Assembly: GCF_042688385.1 (NCBI RefSeq)
Contig: NZ_JBHUPY010000012.1
Span: forward strand, 1 to 64,000
Direction: 5' to 3'
DNA from: Herpetosiphon sp042688385
GTDB taxonomy: Bacteria > Chloroflexota > Chloroflexia > Chloroflexales > Herpetosiphonaceae
DNA length: 64,000 bases
A model generated the notes under the pieces. The model saw nothing but the letters and a program-made list of their open reading frames with translations, did no database searches and was not told the DNA's origin. How positions within the stretch are numbered: the stretch's first letter is position 1; each line of letters opens with the position of its first letter. The translations under genes and the position numbers were made by a program. This document shows, piece by piece, positions 18,546-27,170 of this stretch.

Positions 18546-19787
18546 TTAGGCTTCAAAAGCCTTGAACAACAGGCTAACGTTATGGCCGCCAAAGCCAAAT
18601 GAATTGCTCATAAAACTGGAGAATTGAGCTTGCCGCGGTGTGTTCGGCACACAATCAATCTCACACTCTGGGTCGGGGGTATGATAATTGATCGTAGCGG
18701 GGATCAGGCCTTCTTGCATGGCGCGAATGCCGATGACTGCTTCGATTGCGCCGCCAGCGCCCAAGGTATGGCCAATTTGCGATTTATTTGAGCTAATCGG
18801 CAACTTGGCCGTGTAATCGCCAAACACTTTTTTAATCGCCAAGGTTTCGGTACGGTCGTTGACGGGAGTAGAAGTACCGTGAGCGTTCAAATAGCCCAAT
18901 TCGTGTGGCTCCAAGCCTGCGTGACGCAAAGCCATGCGCATGGCTTTGACCGCGCCTGAACCATCTTCGGCGGGCATCGTGATGTGATAGGCATCGGTGC
19001 TCACGCCATAGCCAACCAATTCGGCCAAAATGGTTGCGCCACGGCTGACGGCATGCTCGTAATCTTCCAAAACCAGCACGCCAGAGCCTTCGCCCATCAC
19101 AAAGCCATCGCGATCTTTATCGAATGGGCGTGAGGCGGTTGCAGGATCGTCGTTGCGGGTTGAAAGTGCGCGCGCGCTGGCAAAGGCACCGATCCCAATT
19201 TCGGTAATTGCTGCTTCGGTACCGCCAGCCAAAATAACTTTGGCCTCGCCGCGCCGAATCACGTGCCATGCCTCGCCAATCGCATTACCAGAGGTGGCAC
19301 AAGCTGAAACAGGGCAGAAATTCGGGCCACGCGCCCCAATTTCAATCGCCACAACCCCCCCCGCCATATCAACAATCATCATCGGAATTAAAAATGGCGT
19401 AATACGGTCGGGACCCTTGGTATCCATCACGCGCAAATAGGTTGTAAAGTTATCGAGACCACCAACGCCACAACCAATGATGACCCCTACATCATCGGCG
19501 TTTTCGTCGGTAATAGTCAGATCGGCGCTGCGCAAGGCTTCTTTGGCTGCTGCCACTGCAAAATGGACAAAGCGCGAGTTGCGCCGTGCCTCTTTTTTAT
19601 CCATATAGTTGGCGGCTTCAAAGCCATGGACTTCTGCGGCAATCTGAGCACTAAAATGTGTTGGGTCGAATTGGGTAATTCGCCGAACTGCCGAACGTGC
19701 TTGGACAATGCCCTCCCACAAAGATGGCACGTCGAGGCCCAATGGGCTAATCGCGCCCAATCCTGTGACGACGACACGTCGATTCAT
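18546..19787 (-). CDS. fabF: 3-oxoacyl-[acyl-carrier-protein] synthase II
   Basis: The start at 19787 is fixed by AGGAGG at 19795-19800 and gives the usual 413-residue length; the longer frame upstream is spurious. It begins NRRVVVTGLGAISPLG. The condensing-enzyme triad is visible as Cys in VSACATSGNA, His in LNAHGTSTPVND and His in SQIGHTLGAGG, with the Gly-rich C-terminus FGFGGHNVSL. It elongates acyl-ACP by decarboxylative condensation with malonyl-ACP in fatty-acid synthesis. A -10-like TATAAT on the minus strand at 19824-19829 may belong to its promoter, but no good -35 was found. Confidence 0.97.
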   Translation of the reverse strand: MNRRVVVTGLGAISPLGLDVPSLWEGIVQARSAVRRITQFDPTHFSAQIAAEVHGFEAANYMDKKEARRNSRFVHFAVAAAKEALRSADLTITDENADDVGVIIGCGVGGLDNFTTYLRVMDTKGPDRITPFLIPMMIVDMAGGVVAIEIGARGPNFCPVSACATSGNAIGEAWHVIRRGEAKVILAGGTEAAITEIGIGAFASARALSTRNDDPATASRPFDKDRDGFVMGEGSGVLVLEDYEHAVSRGATILAELVGYGVSTDAYHITMPAEDGSGAVKAMRMALRHAGLEPHELGYLNAHGTSTPVNDRTETLAIKKVFGDYTAKLPISSNKSQIGHTLGAGGAIEAVIGIRAMQEGLIPATINYHTPDPECEIDCVPNTPRQAQFSSFMSNSFGFGGHNVSLLFKAFEA

Positions 19788-19851
19788 AGCAAAACCTCCT
19801 AGTGCATAGCAAAGTGCCGCATCATTATAGCAGCAACTCCCTAAACCGACC

Positions 19852-19885
19852 GAGAGGCCAACCAAGCATCCTTGGCTGACCTCTC
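19852..19885 (-). terminator. Hairpin downstream of ribH
   Basis: A 15-bp stem (GAGAGG...CCAAG with its complement, two G-T pairs on the minus strand) lies 28 bp after the ribH stop. No clear T-run follows, so it may be a weak terminator or an mRNA-stabilising hairpin. Confidence 0.5.
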
Positions 19886-19912
19886 GCAACAGTAAAACAC
19901 AACAAACTTGGG

Positions 19913-20374
19913 CTAGAGTTGTTTGAGCAAATTGGCCATTTCGATCGCCGCAACTGCACACTCCGCGCCTTTGTTACCAGCCTTGGTGCCAGCCCGTTCA
20001 ATTGCTTGCTCAATTGTGTCGGTAGTCAGCACGCCCAGCAATACCGGAATGCCTGTATCGTGCATCACCTTGGTTACGCCGCTCGAAACCGCATTGACCA
20101 CAACTTCATAATGTGAGGTTGCGCCGCGAATCACGGCTCCAAGGGTGATAATGGCATCGTGTTGGCCACGCTCAGCAATTTTCTTCACCACCAGCGGAAT
20201 CTCATATGAGCCAGGACACCACGCCACGCTAATATCATCGTTGGCAATGCCATGGCGCTTGAGCGTATTGACCGCACCTTCAAGCAAATTGCCGCCAATA
20301 AAATCGTTCCAGCGCGCAATCACGATTGCAATTCGCAAACCAGTGCCGATCAAGTTGCCTTCAATTACGTTCAT
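19913..20374 (-). CDS. ribH: 6,7-dimethyl-8-ribityllumazine synthase
   Basis: This 153-residue enzyme carries the family landmarks in order: IAIVIARWNDFI, CPGSYEIPLVVKK, TLGAVIRGATSHYEVVVNAV and IPVLLGVLTTDTIEQA, followed by NKGAECAVAAIEMANL. It condenses the ribityl-diaminouracil intermediate with 3,4-dihydroxy-2-butanone-4-phosphate in the penultimate step of riboflavin synthesis, usually as a 60-mer or pentamer. It stands away from other rib genes, 20 bp after a membrane-protein gene. No FMN riboswitch precedes it, unlike the riboflavin importer at 25-27 kb. Confidence 0.97.
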   Translation of the reverse strand: MNVIEGNLIGTGLRIAIVIARWNDFIGGNLLEGAVNTLKRHGIANDDISVAWCPGSYEIPLVVKKIAERGQHDAIITLGAVIRGATSHYEVVVNAVSSGVTKVMHDTGIPVLLGVLTTDTIEQAIERAGTKAGNKGAECAVAAIEMANLLKQL

Positions 20375-20394
20375 GCATAATCCTCAAGGCCAAT

Positions 20395-21261
20395 TTAGCC
20401 ATTCATTTCGAGCAAGGTTTCGCCATCGAGCACTTCGACGTTCGGGCGGGCTTTTGCCGATTTGCGTGCGCCTTCTTGCACCTTCAGCGGCGTAACAATC
20501 ACGCCTTTGTGCCATTCTGGGTTGTCGCGCAAATCTTGATACAGCTCTTGGACTTGGCCCGGCTTGAGGGATTCGCTGATTGTACAGCGCACCAGCCAAA
20601 GCTCAGCAGTTTCGTTGCGCTCAAGATATAGATCAATCACATCTTTATCGAATTTATAGTTTTTGAGCTTGAAGTTATTGGAGCGGAAGAGCTGGGCAAC
20701 CCACGAGCCAAATTTTGGCAAGGTCAACGATTCCAAATCTTCGATGCTAACGACACGGCCTGGGCGTTCGAGTTGGCCACCGCGCGAGGCCATTTCATCG
20801 CGCATTGCTTGGGTGCGCTCTTGGCCACGTCGCGCCATCACCGTGCCATAAGCAGGGAAGGGCAGCAAGGTCATTGCAATCATCATCGCCACGGTCAAGA
20901 AGTTGCCTTGTTGGGATGGAACTGGTTGGTTAGGATCGTTCAAGCCAGGCTTAGCATTAAAGCCAAAAACAAGCACCGAGCCAATGATCAAAGCGGTAAC
21001 GCTCGCAATCAGCGAGAAAATCACCCCATGCACCAAGGCTCGACCTTGAATCTTACGGCCAAGATAAATCCCGCCGCCAATCGGAATCACCCCAGCCAAA
21101 TAAATAACCCAAGAGAATGGTGCGAAAATGACCAAACACCAAACCACCCCAGTTAGCAAGCCAGCGATCCAGAGTTGTCGCCAAAGCAACGGCACTTTCG
21201 CCGCTTGGGGCTTAGAATCTTTCAGATCAGTTTTGGTTTCTTGAGATACAGGAGTTGCCAT
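20395..21261 (-). CDS. Membrane protein with C-terminal Mrr-like (restriction-endonuclease-fold) domain
   Basis: The N-terminal half of this 288-residue protein has about four hydrophobic segments (residues of roughly 28-48, 50-68, 78-102 and 117-140). The cytoplasmic C-terminal part (about 175-285) follows the Mrr_cat pattern: KNYKFDKDVIDLYLER, the strand ELWLVRCTIS, the helix GQVQELYQDLR, KGVIVTPLKVQEGA, and the terminal NVEVLDGETLLEM. The Asp of the catalytic motif is retained. The usual Q-x-K, however, appears as LVRCT, so nuclease activity is doubtful. It lies between nrdR and ribH with gaps of 8 and 20 bp. A role in membrane-linked nucleic-acid binding or simple scaffolding is inference. 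Confidence 0.65.
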   Translation of the reverse strand: MATPVSQETKTDLKDSKPQAAKVPLLWRQLWIAGLLTGVVWCLVIFAPFSWVIYLAGVIPIGGGIYLGRKIQGRALVHGVIFSLIASVTALIIGSVLVFGFNAKPGLNDPNQPVPSQQGNFLTVAMMIAMTLLPFPAYGTVMARRGQERTQAMRDEMASRGGQLERPGRVVSIEDLESLTLPKFGSWVAQLFRSNNFKLKNYKFDKDVIDLYLERNETAELWLVRCTISESLKPGQVQELYQDLRDNPEWHKGVIVTPLKVQEGARKSAKARPNVEVLDGETLLEMNG

Positions 21262-21269
21262 TGCAGCTA

Positions 21270-21722
21270 CTATTCCTTTTCCATAAGTTCTTCGACAGCT
21301 TCGCGCAGCTTGCCAAGATCGCTAAATGAACGATACACCGAGGCAAAACGGATGTAGGCTACCTCATCGAGTGAGCGTAAGCGCTCCATCACCTGTTCGC
21401 CAATGACCGAGCTAGGAACTTCTAGCGCATCGTAGGCAATCAGGGCGGCCTCGACTTCCGTTACCAACGTTTCAATTACATCGGCTGAGATAGGCCGTTT
21501 ATAGGCCGCAACCCGTAAACCACGCAATAATTTCTCGCGGTCGTATGGCTCACGGTCGCCAGTTTTTTTAACGACCATGACATTAACAGATTCAACCCGT
21601 TCATAGGTTGTGAAACGGCGATCACAGTGTTTGCAGCGACGACGACGGCGGATTGTTTCACCATTATCAAGTTCGCGAGTATCGATCACTGCGCTTTCGC
21701 CAGGGCAATACGGGCAGCGCAT
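21270..21722 (-). CDS. nrdR: Transcriptional repressor NrdR
   Basis: The 150-residue protein has the N-terminal zinc ribbon with Cys3, Cys6, Cys30 and Cys33 (MRCPYC and CKHCD) and the basic strand RRRRRC. The ATP-cone domain follows (VVKKTGDREPYDREKLLRG to YIRFASVYRSF). It senses ATP/dATP and represses ribonucleotide reductase genes through paired NrdR boxes. No NrdR box or nrd gene was noticed in this window. It heads the small group nrdR-membrane protein-ribH. Confidence 0.96.
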   Translation of the reverse strand: MRCPYCPGESAVIDTRELDNGETIRRRRRCKHCDRRFTTYERVESVNVMVVKKTGDREPYDREKLLRGLRVAAYKRPISADVIETLVTEVEAALIAYDALEVPSSVIGEQVMERLRSLDEVAYIRFASVYRSFSDLGKLREAVEELMEKE

Positions 21723-21788
21723 AGTTCCTCTTCAGCCTAGCTTAGTAGATTCATTATACCATGGCCCCATGAGCACCACGAATGGCGC

Positions 21789-22169
21789 TTAGGCGATTGG
21801 TTCAACCAAATGTTGGCGATTCGTGGGCGCAGGGTATGGCTCAGGCCAATATTCAACCTGTTTGATAATTAGCCCATCCTGTATTGTAAAAAAGCTGATT
21901 GCCCGCGCCTGCACTTGGCCATCAGTGACCGAAACATCGCTACAAGCTTCGGTTTCGTTGGCAACTAAGCGATTAATCGTAAATTGCCAAGCCCCAGCAG
22001 CAGGATATTCAGCATTGATTTGGGCAAAGGCCGCCCTGCCGCGAATCCGTTCATTTGATTGCGGCCAATCGAGCGTATAATCGTCGTGCAACACCGCGCC
22101 AACCGCCGTAAAATCATTGCTTTGCATCAATTGCCAAAATGTGCTGACAATTTCATAAGCATTGGGCAT
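21789..22169 (-). CDS. SnoaL-like/NTF2-like fold protein
   Basis: The 126-residue protein has the size and pattern of SnoaL-like cone-shaped alpha+beta barrels. An N-terminal helix (EIVSTFWQLMQSNDFTAV) is followed by the LHDDYTLDWPQSNERIRG segment and a curved sheet ending LIIKQVEYWPEPY. Such proteins include polyketide cyclases, limonene-epoxide hydrolase relatives and many uncharacterised ones, so no reaction can be assigned. It lies 12 bp downstream of the GT4 gene and may be in the same transcript. Confidence 0.75.
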   Translation of the reverse strand: MPNAYEIVSTFWQLMQSNDFTAVGAVLHDDYTLDWPQSNERIRGRAAFAQINAEYPAAGAWQFTINRLVANETEACSDVSVTDGQVQARAISFFTIQDGLIIKQVEYWPEPYPAPTNRQHLVEPIA

Positions 22170-22181
22170 CGCATGCTTCTC

Positions 22182-23366
22182 CTAGAGTGCAGCCAAGGTA
22201 CGTTGGGCCACTTCATCCCAACGACATTCACGCAACACAAATTCACGGCCTGCTGCACCCATCGCGGCGCTCAATTCTGGCCGATCAAGCAAATAACTCA
22301 GTGCACTCGCCCATTCACGATAGCCTTGGCAAGGAATGCCGCCGCCGCTGCGCAGCACAAAATCGGTCGTCACCGGACAATCGGCGTTGACCAAGGCTGG
22401 GCGGCCTTGCAGCCAACTTTCCATCAGCACAATCGAAAAGCTTTCAATTGTCGAAAGTTGGCAAAAGACATTCGCCGCAGCATAGGCATCATACTTGGTT
22501 TGTGGCTCGACAAAACCCAAATCCAATACCCACGGGTCTAAAATACTTGGTGCATTCAGCTGGCCAGCACCAATCCGCACAAACCGCAACGGGCGGCCCG
22601 TTTCGGCCTTCCACTCGCGAAAATAAGCCAACAATTGCGGCACATGTTTGCCCCAATCGGCGCGCCCAACATAGAGCAAAATTGGCTCATCGCCAAGCCC
22701 ATATTGTTGGCGAAAACGTGCTGCATCGCCAACCCGCGCCAAATCAATGCCCTCGCCAGCAACGCTGGTTTTGGCTGGATCAAGCTCATACAGGCGTAAA
22801 CCCAAATCGCGCTCAGGGCGGCTGTTAAAAATAATCCCTTGCGCCCGCCGCAGCATCTCGCGATAGGTCGAATAGTAGGCATATGGCTCGTCGTGCAAGC
22901 AGGGAATATGGTAGGCGCGGCCTTGGGCCAAAAAGCTGCCCCAATACGATAAACCCATTGGATAGGGCATAAAGATGCAGCGGCGCTCGCGATGTGCTAA
23001 CAAATGTTCATACAAGCCATCACTGTTGGGCAAACTTCCCAATAAGTTAATTTCGTGGGCTGAATGTTCGGGCAAGCGTCGCCCAGAGCTGGCAGCCAAG
23101 CGCCGCACCACTGGCGGAATCCCCATCGCAGGCCCAGCCATGGGCCAACGCCGAATTGGCAGGCCATTCCAATGGCTCAAACCAGCAGGATAATGCGCAA
23201 CAGTCCGTTCGCCAAACGAATCGCGGCTCGTCGTCGTCCAAACTTCAATATCAGCACCTTGGGCATGGATGGAATGGGCCAGATCGCGGGCTTGATCTTC
23301 TGCTCCGCCACGAGTGTCGGGGCCAAACCATGGGGTTACAAGGGCTACAGGGCGTTGCGCTTTCAT
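22182..23366 (-). CDS. Family 4 glycosyltransferase
   Basis: The 394-residue GT-B enzyme has an N-terminal Gly-rich motif (WFGPDTRGGAEDQARDLA) and the C-terminal GT4 core. That core runs from ILLYVGRADWGKHVPQLL to the donor-binding acidic motif around QLSTIESFSIVLMESW. It is probably involved in cell-surface glycan synthesis. Its ATG overlaps the stop of the upstream coiled-coil protein (ATGA), so the two are co-translated. Donor and acceptor are not predictable. Confidence 0.88.
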   Translation of the reverse strand: MKAQRPVALVTPWFGPDTRGGAEDQARDLAHSIHAQGADIEVWTTTSRDSFGERTVAHYPAGLSHWNGLPIRRWPMAGPAMGIPPVVRRLAASSGRRLPEHSAHEINLLGSLPNSDGLYEHLLAHRERRCIFMPYPMGLSYWGSFLAQGRAYHIPCLHDEPYAYYSTYREMLRRAQGIIFNSRPERDLGLRLYELDPAKTSVAGEGIDLARVGDAARFRQQYGLGDEPILLYVGRADWGKHVPQLLAYFREWKAETGRPLRFVRIGAGQLNAPSILDPWVLDLGFVEPQTKYDAYAAANVFCQLSTIESFSIVLMESWLQGRPALVNADCPVTTDFVLRSGGGIPCQGYREWASALSYLLDRPELSAAMGAAGREFVLRECRWDEVAQRTLAAL

Positions 23367-23770
23367 GCTTGCCGCTCACGCTCAAGTTCAACCACGCGCG
23401 CCCGCAACAAGGCAATTTCGGCACGTTGCTCGTCGATCGTCGTCACCACGCCATGCAAGGTGCGCACAATTGCATCGTTGGCAGCGTTTTGTTGCTCGGC
23501 AATCGGGTTGATATACCAGCGCAAATAGCGCCGCACCACTTTGTTGAGCGTAGCAATAACTTTTTGGGGCAAGGTTTCGCCGTGCAATGGCCAATGCACA
23601 CTGACCACGCGCGTCGCCTCGACCTCGGCCAACAAGCGCTTGAGATCAACATCGCTCAGGCGTGGCTCATTGGCTTGGTCGGTTAAACCAGATGCACGAC
23701 GTTGGCGAATTCCATCACGGATTTCGGCCAAAATCGCGCCAACATCAATCGGGGCTGGTTGCTCTGCCAT
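23363..23770 (-). CDS. Small coiled-coil protein coupled to the GT4 gene
   Basis: The family of this 135-residue protein was not recognised. The N-terminus (PIDVGAILAEIRDGIRQRR) resembles N-terminal helices found in some multidomain glycosyl- and methyltransferases of surface-polysaccharide loci. The middle (LHGETLPQKVIATLNKVVRRYLRW) is amphipathic, and the last 35 residues (DEQRAEIALLRARVVELERE) form a heptad-rich coiled coil. No signal peptide or membrane segment is present. Its stop overlaps the GT4 start, so it is probably a partner or localisation factor for that enzyme. Confidence 0.65.
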   Translation of the reverse strand: MAEQPAPIDVGAILAEIRDGIRQRRASGLTDQANEPRLSDVDLKRLLAEVEATRVVSVHWPLHGETLPQKVIATLNKVVRRYLRWYINPIAEQQNAANDAIVRTLHGVVTTIDEQRAEIALLRARVVELERERQA

Positions 23771-23835
23771 TGGTCTGCCTCATTCCAGAATGATTTCTGC
23801 GGGCAGTATAGCAGCAAATGCAGCCCCGCTTGGCA

Positions 23836-24417
23836 TTAGAGGGTTTCGCCGCGTTCCAGCGTAGCAACAAAGTCGCGAATCCGTTTGGCCCGGGTTTCGG
23901 GCTTTTTGGCAGTTTGGATGCGAAACAAAAATGGATAGCGTTGCGTTTGTTTGAGCGAGGCAAAGAAGTTGGCGGCGCTTGGGCTAGCATCAAGCGCTGC
24001 CTGAAAATCCTCTGGTATAGCAGCATTTTTGGGCGAATCGTAGGCCGCATCCCAACGGCCATCAGCCTTGGCCCGTTCAACTTCGGCCTTGCCAGCGGCA
24101 TGCATTAGGCCAGCAGCGGTCAAACGCTCAATATGATCACGGTTCACTTTCGACCATGTGCTTTTTTTCGTTCGTGGGCTAAATTTTTGCAACCAAAACT
24201 GCTCATCGATTGGTTTGGCTCGGCCATCAATCCAACCAAAGCACAAGGCTTCATCCAAGGCCTCAGCCCGATTAACCGAGGCAATTCCGGTGGCTTTTTT
24301 AGCTAGTTTAAGCCAAACCCCGTTGCTGGTGGCATGTTCAGCCTCAAGCCAAGCCCGCCATTCCGCTTGATTGGCAAAACTGAGGATTGGTAATTCGGCC
24401 TTCGTTTTATCGCTCAT
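23836..24417 (-). CDS. YdeI/OmpD-associated family protein (copy 1)
   Basis: Start at 24417 is supported by TAAGGAG 6-12 bp upstream and gives 193 residues. The sequence follows the YdeI family: the N-terminal FANQAEWRAWLEAEHATSNGVW, the central LDEALCFGWIDG, FSPRTKKSTWSKVN, and the C-terminal helical part AIPEDFQAALDA to TRAKRIRDFVATL. In enterobacteria YdeI is linked to stress and antimicrobial-peptide resistance, but the biochemical activity is not established. It is the second of a tandem pair on the minus strand. Confidence 0.85.
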   Translation of the reverse strand: MSDKTKAELPILSFANQAEWRAWLEAEHATSNGVWLKLAKKATGIASVNRAEALDEALCFGWIDGRAKPIDEQFWLQKFSPRTKKSTWSKVNRDHIERLTAAGLMHAAGKAEVERAKADGRWDAAYDSPKNAAIPEDFQAALDASPSAANFFASLKQTQRYPFLFRIQTAKKPETRAKRIRDFVATLERGETL

Positions 24418-24482
24418 CACACACTCCTTAAATACATCAAGCACACTCTCATTATTTATCAGGATTGGGCAATCAAATCAAG

Positions 24483-25064
24483 TTAAAAAGTTTCGCCCCG
24501 TTCGAGCATCGCCACAAAATCGTGGATTCGTTTGGCGCGAGTTTCGGGCTTTTTGGCGGTTTGGATGCGAAATAAAAATGAATAGCGGTTTGCCTGTTTG
24601 AGGGTGGCAAAGAAGTTGGCAGCAGTTGGGCTAGCATCGAGCGCCGCCTGAAAATCGTCGGGTACAGTGGCGTTTTTGGGCGAATCGTAGGCCGCATCCC
24701 AACGGCCATCGGCTTTGGCCCGTTCAACCTCAGCATCGCCAGCGGCATGCATCAAGCCAGCAGCGGTTAAGCGTTCAATATGATCACGATTAACTTTCGA
24801 CCAAATGCTTTTTTTGCCCCGTGGTGTGAACTTTTGCAACCAATATTGCTCATCAAAGCTCTTTTTTTGGCCGTCAATCCAGCCGTAACACAAGGCTTCG
24901 TCAAGCGCTTGGGCATAATTAATTGATGCAATGCCGGTGGCTTTTTTGGCCATTTTGAGCCAAATTCCGGCGCTGGTAGCATGTTCAGTTGCGAGCCATG
25001 CCCGCCATTCCGCTTGGTCGGCAAAGCTCAGGGTTGGCAATTCGGCTTTTGGTTTCGCGCTCAT
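24483..25064 (-). CDS. YdeI/OmpD-associated family protein (copy 2)
   Basis: This 193-residue protein is the same length as its neighbour and very similar throughout, with FADQAEWRAWLATEHATS and LDEALCYGWIDG in the same places. The Shine-Dalgarno stretch TAAGGAGTGTGTG before the ATG at 25064 is also identical. This points to a recent tandem duplication that includes the 5' untranslated end. Differences are scattered, and both reading frames are intact. Confidence 0.85.
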   Translation of the reverse strand: MSAKPKAELPTLSFADQAEWRAWLATEHATSAGIWLKMAKKATGIASINYAQALDEALCYGWIDGQKKSFDEQYWLQKFTPRGKKSIWSKVNRDHIERLTAAGLMHAAGDAEVERAKADGRWDAAYDSPKNATVPDDFQAALDASPTAANFFATLKQANRYSFLFRIQTAKKPETRAKRIHDFVAMLERGETF

Positions 25065-25084
25065 CACACACTCCTTAAATACAA

Positions 25085-25123
25085 TGACGTGCTCATGGAA
25101 GCATACAATCCATGAGCACGTCA
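25085..25123 (-). terminator. Intrinsic terminator after ribY
   Basis: A perfect 15-bp inverted repeat (TGACGTGCTCATGGA and its complement, 9-nt loop) sits 16 bp past the ribY stop. On the minus strand it is followed by TTGTATTTAAG. It separates the riboflavin importer operon from the YdeI-like genes. Confidence 0.75.
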
Positions 25124-25138
25124 ACCGAGAATTAATAT

Positions 25139-26173
25139 TTAGGGTTGAGCAATAAACTGATTGCTGAAGGCGCTGCTTAATTCAACATCTTTGGCCAATA
25201 CGCCTTGGCTGCGCAAAAAGCTATGGGTTGCTTCCCAGCTGGCCAAATCGGTGTAGCCAAGCCCATATTTAGCGGTCAAATCGCTTTGCCAATAGCCAAT
25301 CGTTTCGGCTAAAACTTTTTGTTGCAAGGCCTTGGTCGCGTCATCAGCAGCTTGCAGTTCGGGAATTTCGGCCAAGCTGGCGCTAAATGCCTTATCTGGA
25401 TCAGCCGCAACATCGCGCATGCCCAAGGCAGTTGCTTTGACGAAACCTTGAACCAAAGCTGGTTGGTCTTTAATCAAGCTTTCGCTCACAATAATGCCAT
25501 CGGAGGTTAAGGCAAATGAATCCGAAACCCGAATCACATTCAATTTAACTCCGGCCTCGGCCAGTTGAATTGGCTCGTTATTGCCGTAGCCGCTGGCAAC
25601 TTGCACTTTATCTTCGCTCAAGGCCTGCACTTGAGCAAAGCCAATTTCCTGAATCTGCAAATCGCTTTCTTGCAGCGAATTTGCATACATCAAGGCCAAC
25701 AAGCCAATGTACGAGGCTCCAAAACGACCTGGAATGCCCACAGTTTTGCCTTTGAGATCGGCTGGGGTTTTGATATTCAGCTCGGCTTTGCTATAAAAAA
25801 CCGTTGGCGTGCGTTGGCTAATCGTCGCAACATTGACAATTGGCAAGCCCTGCGCGCGTGCCAGCAAGACTGAATCGCCGCCAGCCATGCCAAAATGCAC
25901 CGAGCCATTGGCTACACGCTGCACCGAATCAGTTTCATATTGATAATCGAACGTCACATCCAAGCCTTCGGCTTCATAATAGCCTTGGGTTTTGGCCAAA
26001 TAGAAGGGTGCAAATTGAATATTTGGCACATATGGCATGGCAATTGTAACTTTGGTTAGCGGCTTGGCTTGATTATTTTCCCCAGTAGTAACCGCAGTAT
26101 TTGCCACAGTTTGCCCGCCACAAGCCGTCAAAAAGAGTAGCCCAACAATCGGTAAGACACGACGATATTGCAT
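25139..26173 (-). CDS. ribY: Riboflavin ABC transporter substrate-binding lipoprotein RibY
   Basis: The start at 26173 has GGAG 6 bp upstream and leads directly into a lipoprotein signal (VLPIVGLLFLTACGG). The 344-residue product is an NMT1/ThiY-like periplasmic-binding protein: VTIAMPYVPNIQFAPFYLAK, GYYEAEGLDV, and DLKGKTVGIPGRFGASY. This family usually binds pyrimidine precursors or related compounds. The FMN riboswitch upstream of its operon makes riboflavin the probable ligand, as described for RibXY of Chloroflexus. It follows ribX by 18 bp. Confidence 0.88.
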   Translation of the reverse strand: MQYRRVLPIVGLLFLTACGGQTVANTAVTTGENNQAKPLTKVTIAMPYVPNIQFAPFYLAKTQGYYEAEGLDVTFDYQYETDSVQRVANGSVHFGMAGGDSVLLARAQGLPIVNVATISQRTPTVFYSKAELNIKTPADLKGKTVGIPGRFGASYIGLLALMYANSLQESDLQIQEIGFAQVQALSEDKVQVASGYGNNEPIQLAEAGVKLNVIRVSDSFALTSDGIIVSESLIKDQPALVQGFVKATALGMRDVAADPDKAFSASLAEIPELQAADDATKALQQKVLAETIGYWQSDLTAKYGLGYTDLASWEATHSFLRSQGVLAKDVELSSAFSNQFIAQP

Positions 26174-26191
26174 TGAAAGCTCCACACACAT

Positions 26192-27016
26192 CTATTCCCA
26201 AGTGACCAAACGTCGTTCTAGCCACATTGCTAGCTGATAAAACCCAAACGTCAGCAAGCCCAGCGTAAACAAGGCTGCAAAAATCAACGGCGTATCGAAT
26301 AAACCACGGGCGATGTTGATTAAGGCGCCTAGCCCTTCGCGGCCACCAATAAACTCGGCTACCACCGCGCCGGTTGTCGCCAAAGCCAAACCGGTTTTGA
26401 TGCCGCCAAAAATCCCTGGTAAGGCCAAGGGCAATTCAATTTGCCACAAGCTTTGCCAGCGATTTGCGCCGCTAATTGCCGCCATCTCGCGAATATCGCG
26501 CGGCACGCTACGCAAGGCCACAACCACACTGCTCAGCATTGGAAAGAAGGTTACCAAAGCAGCGACCAATAATTTAGCCCGCAGATCAGCGCCAACCCAA
26601 ATCAAAATCAAGGGCGCAACTGCCACAATCGGAATCGCCTGCACAATCGCCAATTGTGGCGAGACAATTCGATCAAGCCAGTGCCAATTGGCCAAAATGT
26701 AGCCCAAAACCAAGCTCGCAGCGAAAGCCAAGCCAAAACCACCCAAGGCTTCGGTCAAGGTGCGCAGAGTGTGTTGCAACAACGCGCCTTGGGTCAATTC
26801 CTGCCACCAGCGGCTAGCAACCGCCTCAGGTGTGGGCAGCACAAAAGCTGGGTATTGTTGCCAAGCAACCAAGCCACGCCATGCCAACAACACCCCAAGC
26901 AGCGAAAGCCCAATCCACAAGCGGCTCGAACTAAGCCAGGTGCGGCGTTGCTTGCGGCGCAACGGAGCAGCGGGAGCTTCTACGACATACTTCATCCGGC
27001 CATAATCTTGTAACAT
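26192..27016 (-). CDS. ribX: Riboflavin ABC transporter permease RibX
   Basis: I choose ATG 27016, preceded by TAGGTG, over the GTG at 27025. The 274-residue protein is a SsuC/ThiX-type permease with about six membrane segments. The EAA-like cytoplasmic loop (EMAAISGANRWQSLWQIELPLALPGIFGG) lies around residues 170-200. It should form the membrane channel for RibY-delivered riboflavin. No ATPase gene is in this operon, so a shared ATPase encoded elsewhere is implied. The FMN riboswitch lies about 155 bp upstream. Confidence 0.88.
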   Translation of the reverse strand: MLQDYGRMKYVVEAPAAPLRRKQRRTWLSSSRLWIGLSLLGVLLAWRGLVAWQQYPAFVLPTPEAVASRWWQELTQGALLQHTLRTLTEALGGFGLAFAASLVLGYILANWHWLDRIVSPQLAIVQAIPIVAVAPLILIWVGADLRAKLLVAALVTFFPMLSSVVVALRSVPRDIREMAAISGANRWQSLWQIELPLALPGIFGGIKTGLALATTGAVVAEFIGGREGLGALINIARGLFDTPLIFAALFTLGLLTFGFYQLAMWLERRLVTWE

Positions 27017-27030
27017 ACGTGACACCTAAA

Positions 27031-27066
27031 AACAAAAAACCCCAAAAGAATCAATCATCTCAGGGT
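27031..27066 (-). terminator. Possible riboswitch-controlled attenuator
   Basis: On the minus strand ACCCTGAGA can pair with TTTTGGGGT, using several G-T pairs, immediately before TTTTTTGTTTTT and about 15-20 bp upstream of the ribX start. Its position suits FMN-dependent attenuation, but the stem is weak. Confidence 0.35.
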
Positions 27067-27170
27067 CAATCAACACGTAGATGCACGCAAGCCAAACGTT
27101 ACTGCAACGAGACAGCACGCTTGAATGACGCAAATAACCCACAGCATTGTAGGTACACATACGTTGATCG

